From Pardosa pseudoannulata (taxonomy: Eukaryota > Arthropoda > Arachnida > Araneae > Lycosidae), in contig CM063510.1 of assembly GCA_032207245.1 (NCBI GenBank), positions 158,264,258 to 158,328,257 of the forward strand: a stretch of DNA of 64,000 nt, given 5' to 3'. Below, piece by piece: positions 32,788 through 64,000 of this stretch. Numbering within the stretch: position 1 is the stretch's first letter; each line of letters starts with the position of its first letter. The notes beneath the pieces are model-generated. The model ran no database searches. It was not told the DNA's origin and worked only from the letters and a program-made list of their open reading frames with translations. Position numbers and translations under genes: made by a program.

Positions 32788-33165
32788 GTGTGTGTTTGTT
32801 TGCTAAAAATGACACAGTCTTAGGCAGACGAAAAATGAACATCGAAACACTGCTGTAACAGGATTGGACCGCAGAGCGAGACGCGGAGGAGAAAATCTTT
32901 CTCAGAGAAAGTAGCTTAGTCAGCGCTCTCAATAGTAAAAGGAACTTAGATCATTGAAAAGTGAACTGGTGACAGCTGGAAAATATGGAGAGTGGGCAGA
33001 AAATTTGCATTTATTGCAGAGAAAGCTTTGGGAAATGGGTTGGAAGAATTTTAAGTCGAGGGCACTCCTTTAATTAAGATATTTTATGGCTGGAAAAATA
33101 GATTTGAAAGAATAAGAATGGGAAATAGGAGAATTTTTAAGAGCTAGTAAAATGTTATAATTTAG
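32788..33165 (+). repeat. 3' flank block, coding-like, also present inverted at 56.7-57.1 kb
   Basis: It aligns with the reverse complement of 56690-57065 over its whole length: GGATTGGACC, CAGCTGGAAAATA, AAATTTGCAT, GCAGAGAAAGCTTTGG, ACTCCTTTAATTA, AAATAGATTTGAA, GAGAATTTTTAA. Short coding-like segments occur, such as DWTAERDAEEKIF near 32866 and an AEKALGNG-type segment near 33015. No frame is open throughout. Confidence 0.75.
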
Positions 33166-33711
33166 ATATATTACATATATATAATAAATTTTATATAATT
33201 TTTATTACAATTATTATTAAATATTAATATTGAATTTTATAGATATTTTTCTAAATTTTGTGTTCTTTCAGTTTAAACATAGGGCAATATCTGGAGAGGT
33301 TTGCACTATGTTTAAACTGAACCCGACCCCGTTAAATATGTTTTATTTTTTATTATGCCCTAATGCATTTTGCTTTGCTGTCCTTTCAGGAAATCAACCA
33401 AGTTTTTCATTACTATTTCCAGTACAGATGCGTCTATCACGTTCCTTCTTTTCCTCGCCAAATTTGGCAATTTTGCGGACTCGCTAAATAGCAAAATAGT
33501 TTCTCGTTCCTATATAAATTGCGATAGTTTAATCTCCAGAAATAAATTAATATGCAAATATTGCTGAAAAGGTGTTTCTTTGTGTTCACGATTGTTCAAA
33601 ATGTTGTATTTCTTTATATTTCCACCTGCAATTTTGCTAAAAATAGTTTTTTCATGTTGTTTTAAATAGTATTGATTCTGACATTTCTTTACATTTTCAT
33701 TTGTTGATTCA
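33166..33711. other. Non-coding stretch
   Basis: It is AT-rich. Two small overlapping ORFs (33230-33567) have no recognisable domain, and no SINE or terminal repeat is present. Confidence 0.4.
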
Positions 33712-34020
33712 CAGTAGCTTAGTTGGAAAAGGCATTAATCTCATATCCGAACGTTTGCGGGTTCAAGGTTCAAGTCGACCAATGATCCTCATTGTTCATA
33801 AATGGTGAAAGATGTAAAATATGTTCGTGGTCGCAATGTTCTCCAAGTTAGTTCCCTGACGATACCTTTGGAGATGGCAGGTCAAACCTTGGGATCTTCT
33901 ACTTGGTTCCTGCTACTAAATTACGAAAACACACTTTGTTTGGGTCATCAGAGGGAGTAATGTTGGTCGCCTATATGGTGCTCCCGTAATAAAATGCCGA
34001 ACAAATATCCGCTTCCTGGT
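33712..34020 (+). repeat. SINE-C copy with tRNA-like head
   Basis: The head CAGTAGCTTAGTTGGAAAAG and GCGGGTTCAAGGTTCAAGTC gives A- and B-box regions. The body follows: TGTAAAATATGTTCGTGGTC, GCAATGTTCTCCAAGTTA, GGAGATGGCAGGTCAAACCT, CTACTTGGTTCCTGCTACTA, ending near AAATGCCGAAC. Confidence 0.8.
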
Positions 34021-34249
34021 AGTGGCGAATGCTATAAAAGCAATTGCCTTCACATTGGAAATAACAATAACATTTTCATTTCAAAAAAAAAGTGTATAAT
34101 ATGGGAAATTTCTTTAAGTTTATGAGAAATACATAATTTTCGCCATTTTATTATTTGGAGATCAACACGATTCACCAAATTAAGGTAGTCAAAACTTATG
34201 TAACATGCTTAAAATTAATCCAAAATTAATTTAACATGCAGGCAAGAAC

Positions 34250-34362
34250 CGGAGTGCTGGGTACATCTGTTCCAGATTTTCTTTTCGATATGCTCACCCC
34301 ACCCCTCCTTTATTGTTGGGGCGCACCCTTTGGGGGAGTATCCCTTAGGTTGAGAATAACTG
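34250..34362 (-). mobile_element. hAT terminal fragment
   Basis: On the minus strand from 34362 the sequence reads CAGTTATTCTCAACCTAAGG then CCAAAGGGTGCGCCCC. This is close to the widespread hAT end CAGTGGTTCTCAACCTGTGG. No partner end or duplication was identified; the ORFs at 34310-34732 beyond it are of unknown origin. Confidence 0.6.
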
Positions 34363-34954
34363 GGTTAAAAAACATGAAAGATAATTCATAAATCAAGAAC
34401 TCAAAAGTGTCCCTATCTCGCAGGTTGGTTTTTCCTGGGAGTCCTTGTTCATGTCCATCATCGTCATCGCATTTGCGCGAGTAAAAGACAAGCACAACTA
34501 CCTCTACCTCAAAACAAAGATCACCGAGACTGGACCGTTCAGAAGTCTCATCAGAGCATTTAGCAGCATTACCCTGCCAGAACAACACGTGCTTGAACCG
34601 ATCCACATAAAGACGCCAACGTCCAGTTGTTCAAGTCTTGTGTCCCTGAGATCCGTCATACAAGACACTTTAAGAGACCAACCCATCTATGACTGGCAAA
34701 TGGTCGAAGAATACCTACTGGAGAGGAAATAAAGTATGGCATCGACTGAAAGGGAATTCTTTTCTACATAAATAAAGAGCAATAAAAGTTACCTTTTCTG
34801 ACTTCTGGAGACGACAATATACTTGACATCATTTTACACAAGGACGTATTTATAGTAGAGCAGCGGGGCGAGGACCTGGACCTCCTCCTCCCTTCGAAAT
34901 ATTTTCAATGTAGGCATTACAAGATTTTTAAAACTTATTCAAATTTGCGTTTAT

Positions 34955-35093
34955 CACTAATTTCCACTACAATTGTTGGAAGACAATTTTCAGTCACGAA
35001 AAGAGTTAAAACATCTCTTCTTCATAGTAGAACTGGACACAAGACGTTGACAAAGTCACTTTGGCATGCATACATAAATACGTCATAAAACTG
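34955..35093 (+). pseudogene. hAT transposase C-terminal fragment
   Basis: The + strand encodes LISTTIVGRQFSVTKRVKTS followed by LLHSRTGHKTLTKS. It matches the hATC motif (TT-x-x-x-ERxFSxxKRVKTxLR) with the usual Glu-Arg-Ser replaced by Gly-Arg-Gln. Flanking sequence shows no terminal repeat. Confidence 0.7.
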
Positions 35094-35712
35094 ACAGACA
35101 GTGCTGTATGTAATTTCATTGTATCTTGGAAAAGTATTTTCAACAATATGTCTTTTAATCTGCACTCTAAGTTTTTTATCAAGTTTAAATTTTCATGGCA
35201 AATACTGGAGCCTATTTTATTAACACTCCAATATTTACTAGGGGATTTAAGCTAATTTATAAATAAATAAGAAAATAAAAAAATATTCAGCAAGGAATTA
35301 CAACATATCATTTGTAATGAACATTTATAAATTATAAAACAGTTTAAAAACAGTAGAAAATTTCTGCCAGACGGTAGATAAGAAATTTGCTTACCTTTTA
35401 TATCAAATTCAAATCGGGTTTTTTTCCAATACAGAATCAACATAGAAATGACACAGACAAATTTGCGAACGTGCACGACGGGTAGGGCTTTTAGAGGATT
35501 ATAAAGCTGTTTTTAAGGGAGGAATTAACAATAATAGGTGACCATGAAATTTATCATTTTTTGTCACATCGCAGGTTGTGAAAACTAATAGTAGCACCAA
35601 CAAACTACTGCCAGTTTTTGACGCTTCTAGTCTGGACACTGGAAAGAGTTCATTATTTGTTACAAATTTAGTTACAAGAAGTGTCCAAATTTAGTTGAAC
35701 TAATACCAGGCT

Positions 35713-36382
35713 CAGGGCCTGACTAAGATACTTTTGTGCCCAGGGCACAATCCAATTTTTGTGCCCTCCACCCCCATTGCAAATTTATAGGGACAAGTTA
35801 TTATCATAATTATAGTCATATAAAAATTATAACATTGAATTAGCAAACATATTTAAGAAATTAGCATTAAAGTAATATTCAAAATCAAAAACACCAAATT
35901 TTCATTTTACGTAATCATTATTATCTCTGTTTAGCCATGCTAAAAATTAAGGACTTTTAAAGACTTAGAGTGACCCACTTTTTTATTTTTACCTTGTCAC
36001 ACTCACAAGCTCTGTGGTGCAGAAAATAAATAATAATAGAATTAAAAATAATTTAAATTGATGAAATAATTTAATGGTTTATAGTGATACGTTGCTAATC
36101 TGTCTAATAAATATGCAATAAACCATAGGATAAAAAGAGCACAAGGTTCGTTAACGGAATTAATTATCAGATAAATAACAGTAAAATTAAAGTAAATAGG
36201 AAACAATATAGTTCATGTCAAACACAATTACCTGGTACAATAATTTATTAAAACTTAATGATGGTAGCATAAGTTTGCAATTTTCCCCACTTAATATGTG
36301 TTTCAAGCACACGACTAAATTTTCGTGCCCCCTAAAATTTTCGTGTCCAGGGCACGTACCACAAGTGCCCAATCAGGACCTG
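35713..36382. mobile_element. hAT-type MITE
   Basis: The ends are CAGGGCCTGACTAAGATAC on the left and CAGGTCCTGATTGGGCAC on the inverted right. The subterminal GTGCCCAGGGCAC and CGTGCCCTGGACACG are palindromic. Flanks ACCAGGCT (35705-35712) and ACCTGGCT (36383-36390) form an 8-bp duplication with one mismatch. The 670-bp body has no transposase. Confidence 0.85.
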
Positions 36383-37046
36383 ACCTGGCTTAACCGATAA
36401 GTTTAGAAGTTATCATATTGCAATTTCTGCGGATATTAATAAAGCTCTCCTGCAATCTGCATGATGTTGCTTGAGCAGAGAGATATTTTTAGATTCTTTT
36501 ACCCTACGAAAAATAGACATGTCGTATATCGACATTCTCAAGTGGTCTCTGGTGAATCGTGGGGTCTTTTCGTGATAGCTACAGCATTTTCTCATTTGCT
36601 CGAGCATTTGCCACCTGAGAATTCGTAAATACCGAAAAATTGAAACTTTCGTTTTATGTTGATAACTGTGTCGCGGGAATGAATGATATTAGATAGCAGG
36701 AAAAATTTATTTTAAAGGCTAAGAAATTTTGTTCCGGGGTTGCTTTCAATTTACAAAATTGGAAAAGTAATGAAAAATGTCAAGATACATCTAACAGCAC
36801 AGGACGACGAAAGTTTTAGGAATTTTATAATGATGATAAAGCTGCTTTAAAATGTAATATTTGAGTGAAAAATCTAAAATATGGTTATAACATAACAAAA
36901 AGATTTATTTTGGTGGTATGTGGACGCATCACCTACATACTGCGCATTTAAGTTGCACATGTTGGCTGTCTATGGTGTTTGGAGATAAACCGTACACCAA
37001 ATTGTTTTGCATTTTTACAGAAGCTTATTACGCAAGATTGTGCATG

Positions 37047-37051
<5 letters not shown>

Positions 37052-37111
<60 letters not shown>
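37052..37111. repeat. (TA)n microsatellite
   Basis: A pure TA run of about 60 bp directly abuts the left end of the DUF4817-type element. Confidence 0.97.
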
Positions 37112-37113
<2 letters not shown>

Positions 37114-38227
37114 GGGTGGCCATAATTAAACTGACAGTGCTCACAGTGTTCTGTAGCGCGATCTATTTGCGAGAATGACGCCACATTTTGTAGGAAGATT
37201 AAACAAGACGGGGAACGAAGGATTCCGCGAAAAAACAAATTAGTTCCAAAAGTTACCGCTAGGGGAATATTTGGCGCTATGTAATAGAAAATAGAGTGTT
37301 AACAAATGCAAATCAATACGGAAATTACCTTTTGTTTTTCATTCAAATGAGGTTTAATATGCCTGCCGTTGTTTAGGACCACATATTGCATTCTGTGCAC
37401 ACAATGCACTTCAGCAGAAATTAACATTTCTGCAGGAATATCCCGTATAGTTATATGTTATCCTTTAACGTAGCCAGGTCCTGGACCACTCCTTGATAGA
37501 CCTTGGACTTAAAGTAACCCCATACCAGAAGTCGCATGGGGTAAGATCAGGCGACCAAGGTGAACCAGCTATATTTTCTGGTCCTCTGTCTGTTGCCGTG
37601 GCAACTGCTTCGATTGTATCCTGTGGTACAGGTTTTCTTCCTCTACCTGACTGAATATTCAGAAACCTGTTTTCTCAAGCGTCACAACCATTGCTTTTAG
37701 CCCATTAGCTGACACAGGACCGTTACCTCTAAGCATTTTTTGTGCATTCTAAAAGCATGAAGAGCGGCTGCAGCTTTGCACTGATCGAGGTAAAAGAATT
37801 TGACCAGTAAAGCACACTCGACTAAAGAAGGAGACATTGCACATAAACTTTCAATCCGATTCATTCGAAACGTAACACATTGCCTTTTAAAATCCAGGCA
37901 GCTGGCACTGTGCCAATGGATGTAACGTGAAATTTGAATAAAGAACTTCTTCTACTCAGCTTAAGTGATATTGTAGATCACCGGACTTTACCGGTGTTTA
38001 TGTAGAATTTAAGCTTTTTTAAAAGTGCTGCCATATTGCACTTGAACTAAATCAGAAATTGTGCATAATAAAAGGTAATTTTATTCGGTATTAATTTGCA
38101 TTTGCTAACACTGTATTTTCTATAAGGCAGCTTCAAATATTCCCCTAGCGGTGACTTTAGAAACTAATTTGTTTTTTCGTGGCATCCTTCGTCCCCCTTC
38201 TCGTTTAATCTTCCTACAAAATGTGGC

Positions 38228-38228
<1 letters not shown>
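37112..38228 (-). mobile_element. DUF4817/mariner-like transposon, internally deleted
   Basis: Long inverted repeats of over 100 bp face each other. Left 37174-37290 contains GCCACATTTTGTAGGAAGAT and CCGCTAGGGGAATATTTG; the inverted right part spans 38120-38226. The right end has lost the outer 60 bp present at the left and runs straight into (TA)n. On the minus strand a DUF4817 helix-turn-helix remnant (LVKFFYLDQCKAAAALHAFR near 37790) is followed by GRGRKPVPQDTIEAVATA, then by the C-terminal SPDLTPCDFWYG near 37530. The catalytic centre between them is missing. Confidence 0.82.

Positions 38229-38323
<95 letters not shown>
38229..38323. repeat. (TA)n microsatellite
   Basis: A pure TA run of about 95 bp replaces the outer end of the neighbouring transposon. 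Confidence 0.97.
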
Positions 38324-38326
<3 letters not shown>

Positions 38327-39599
38327 TATTGCTCTGTTTAGAAGCCGGTGCCGACCATTAAATATATCAGAAAAGAGAAGCTGCTGAATTTTCGGAGAAA
38401 ATACTCCAAAAGATATGGCGGGGGGCTATTAATTAAAATGATGGTTATAGAATACAATAACAATGAAATGTAAAATAGATTTGGGGAACCAGATACTGTC
38501 AATGTTACAAAGCCTAGCCACATTAAATGGCTAGAACATCTTTTTAAATATAACGGCTCAAGCTCAACAAAATTAGAACTTTTTCAAAGGTTGAGGATAC
38601 ACAAAAAGAGGAAACCCCCACACCAGGTAAGTTGATTGTGTTAAGAGAGATTTTAAAGGATTTTGGAATCAACTGATGGTAATCTACTGCTCCAGGTAGA
38701 GTCAAATGGAGGAAGTTGATAGAGACAGCCTTGGCTTGTGACTGGCTGTAGTGCTTCTAGACTTATATCTCAAAATCGTACAGCACTTGCTCAACAAATG
38801 GAGGCAGGTGTAAGACAGAGAGTATCCTGGGCTCGATATGTAAACGAGGTGTGAAAGCGGTGGCTGGTGTAAATAAAGGAGCTTCAAAAAATATGTGGTT
38901 GCTTCAATGCATAAAATAGAAAAGTAAGAACTTTTTTCTAACATGCTGATGAAGTAGAAGAATAAATCTTCTTAGCTAACAATTTGAGCGTTCTAACACA
39001 TAATGGAAAATTATGGAGAGGAGATGTGGTGTTCATGACCAAATGTGGTATTATTTCATTGCGTAAGGAATAGCTTCATATGTATTTGCCAAGTACCAAT
39101 GTTTATATTTTGTCTGAATTCTGTGACCTACAAACCTTCGCGAACCTTCTACGAATCGCAATTTACGATTTACTCACCACATCTTCAAATTAATAACAGT
39201 CATAAGAAATTATCCTTGTCGTAATATATTTAAAAATTTATTAAAAAATATAACAGTATAATACAGATATAGTAAAATAATTAAGTTTTCAAATTGCTAC
39301 CAAAAAAAAAAAAAAAAAAAAAAGCACCAGGTGTTAAACCACAGCTTTCGATGAAGCGGCAGAAACGCATGCGCATTCTATAGACGGCCTCAAAGGTCAA
39401 TCTCTGACATAACTCGATAAAAATCGAACTATTCCCATCGAAAAGAATCGAGAACTGTAGTAATCGAAATTATAAACTAAATATCAACAAACTGTGGATT
39501 TCTGTTTTGTGAAACGTGTGTAACATGTGCTTTTCTATCTTTTTAATTTTGCTTTTCCATAAGGATCAAAGATCAGGCTTTTAAAAAAATTTTCTACCC
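38324..39599. other. Upstream region of TRMT1
   Basis: It holds no recognised repeat apart from an A20-plus run near 39301-39323. The promoter and 5' untranslated region of TRMT1 should lie in the last few hundred bases. The 39330-39600 part is non-repetitive. No individual core element could be assigned. Confidence 0.4.
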
Positions 39600-62247
<22,648 letters not shown>

Positions 62248-63005
62248 GTAGGATATATATGTTTTACTTTCTTATTTTATCAATTTAAAATGTTATACTA
62301 TACTTTTAAATGATATTTGTAAGTACTACATGGTAATATTTATATAAATATCTACATAACATTAAACCTGTTCAAAATAATTTTGTTTTGAATGTAAAAT
62401 ATCTGTTGTAGAAAATTTTTTAAAAAACAATTTCGGAATTATTTCTAAACTGTGAGGAAAAAAGAGTTGTTCTGTTATTGATGCAGAGATGAAAAGTGAG
62501 TAAAAGTCAGTATTTTTCGGATAAGTCAGTATTGATCAGTATTTTCAGAATTTAGCTAGTAAAGTCAGTATTTGGTGAAAAATTAGTTTTTTGCATATGT
62601 TTTATTTGATTTGTTTGACTTTGCCTTATTTTTCTAAAAAATTATTTTAAAATATGGAGAGAATAGCAAACAATTAAAAAAATGTGAAAAGCTAGTAATT
62701 TTTCTTTTAATATGCATAGGGGATATATAAGCAATTTTCTCATGCATGTGCAGATTTCTGGGGTTTGGTTTTTAGATGTATGTTCCTGAATTGAATATTT
62801 TCCATATTTTGTTATTTATTATATTTTGGCTATTAATTAGTAGGTTGTTATATAATATCTCAATTTTCATTTAATAATATACATGCATATGCAATTTTCA
62901 TTATACCATTTTAATATAATTTTACTTTGTATAATATTTAATATATATTGCGTTTCTGTGTGAATGTGCATATGTAAGAGAGGAGAGTAAATTATTTGAA
63001 ATATC
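62248..63005. other. TRMT1 intron 6, nothing recognised
   Basis: It is AT-rich. Near 62500-62575 the word AAGTCAGTATTT recurs about three times, possibly a short local repeat. No exon was found. Confidence 0.4.
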
Positions 63006-64000
63006 CAGGGTTCCCACGATCCTTAAAAGTTCTTAAGAGCTCCTTAATTTTAGCTTTCATTTTTAAGGGCCCTTAAAACTACTTAATTTTTGTCAAAGAT
63101 CCTTAAAAACTCTTTAATTTTTAAATTAGAATGCAATCAATTTCTCCATTGACGCAATCCACTTTCTTCACTTCCTATCAGTTTTAGTCTTATTCTCCTA
63201 ACTTTCTAGGTGATAAGTACTGTTCAAATAATATATTTATTAAGAATATATAAAATATTTGTTAATGTTCATAACATTCTTTTACATTTTCTAACCAAAA
63301 GTGCAGTATTAATAATAATGAAAATCTTCAAATACATATATGTTTTCAGTGTGTAATGTAGTAATTCAGAATTCTTTTCCTTGATATTCTTAAAAAATTA
63401 TGAAAATACTTTTAGTTTATTAATACTTTTTATGGTCACGAGCTAGAAAATTTATTTGACAAATAAATAATCTTTCGCATACTGAAAAAATTTAAAGAAT
63501 AAAGTCAGCTGCCTTTTCCTAATAGCTAACAATCATGCAGGTTTTAATTAAATGAAGCATGGAGGGTGGGATGTAGATATTTCAGTCAATTATGGAAGTT
63601 TAATTTTCCTTGCATTGAATGGGATAGAAAAGTCTAAAATTTTCTTATTTCCCAGGCAACGTTGGGTATAATCAGTCAGTATATACATACATATATATAT
63701 ATATATATAAATAGATTAGAGTCATTTTTAAACCTGAGAAAGTACTGTTTATAATATTGTATTTTATTCACAACTTATTTTTAGTTTGATCACTAAAAAC
63801 TTTTTTCAAAATTAGTGTTTGTCAAATAGATTTATCTTATATTAATTTTTAAGCATTTTTAAAAACATAATTCTGAAATATTGTAGGGCATTTATTGAAC
63901 ATGCCTTGTCTGGATCATAATCATTGAAATATGTTCCTCAGGTAATAGGATTTATGTCGTTATGCCGTGTATTTCAAGGAGGTCCTTATAAAAAGTTACT
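63006..64000 (-). mobile_element. Long hAT-like element, copy 2, inverted and cut by window edge
   Basis: It starts CAGGGTTCCCACGATCCTTA. Its reverse complement matches 2560-3378 closely, including CCTGAGGAACATATTT, CCAGACAAGGCATGTTCAAT, TAATATAAGATAAATCTATT and the CCCAGGCAACGTTGGG hairpin motif. The outer end (about 60 bp by comparison) lies beyond 64000. Confidence 0.8.

Noticed and set aside
34445..34732. 95-codon + strand ORF beside a hAT end
   Set aside because: It is protein-like in parts, but no family was recognised, it lies next to transposon remnants, and no splice context supports it.
36918..38387. Ile-Tyr repeat ORFs on both strands
   Set aside because: They are translations of (TA)n microsatellites, as are those near 7450, 28100 and 56100, and have no other coding support.

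Overview
This is a eukaryotic, AT-rich, intron- and transposon-laden stretch. Jockey-type LINE reverse transcriptase, a copia element whose primer site matches the anticodon arm of initiator tRNA-Met, a DUF4817/mariner-like element and an ISL2EU-like element all point to an arthropod, most plausibly an arachnid. The species cannot be fixed from the sequence. There are no operons, bacterial genes, CRISPR arrays or rRNA genes. Every tRNA-like sequence seen belongs to a SINE or retroelement.

Two host loci are supported. (1) TRMT1, the tRNA (guanine-26) dimethyltransferase, lies on the + strand from 39600 to beyond the window. Six exons (39600-39838, 41341-41443, 43743-43930, 45450-45565, 49474-49586, 62099-62247) join in phase and give about 302 codons of the N-terminal half. 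Its fifth intron is 12.5 kb and filled with mobile elements. (2) An unrecognised, apparently intronless coding region lies on the + strand at 29041-32778. It has a hydrophobic N-terminus, a basic middle, and a tandem 37-residue repeat that carries an N-glycosylation sequon in nearly every unit. Its reading frame is interrupted by about six one-base shifts, five of them between 29884 and 30260.

Layout. 0.2-10 kb: SINEs, a long hAT-like element, a broken GTF2IRD2-type hAT transposase with a SINE inserted in it, a Tigger-like element and a TTAA-flanked piggyBac-like MITE. 10-14.2 kb: weak exon-like ORFs, a diverged tandem array and a TA-flanked MITE. 15.3-24 kb: a copia provirus of about 4.6 kb inflated to 8.6 kb by three insertions (ISL2EU-like, SINE, TIR element with minisatellite), abutting a 5'-truncated jockey LINE. 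25.9-28.7 kb: a hAT element with a perfect 8-bp duplication, a TIR element and degenerate SINEs. 29-33.2 kb: the repeat-protein locus and a 3' block that recurs inverted at 56.7-57.1 kb. 33.7-38.3 kb: SINE, hAT remnants and a DUF4817 element bounded by (TA)n arrays. 39.6-62.2 kb: TRMT1. 63-64 kb: a second, inverted copy of the hAT-like element seen at 2.5-3.4 kb.

Three SINE families recur, named locally. SINE-A is about 175 bp, with a class-II-tRNA-like head and an AAACCAAACC tail. SINE-B is 285 bp with a TTTAG tail. SINE-C is about 300 bp. All assignments come from reading motifs, terminal repeats and target-site duplications by eye; no alignment or database search was run.
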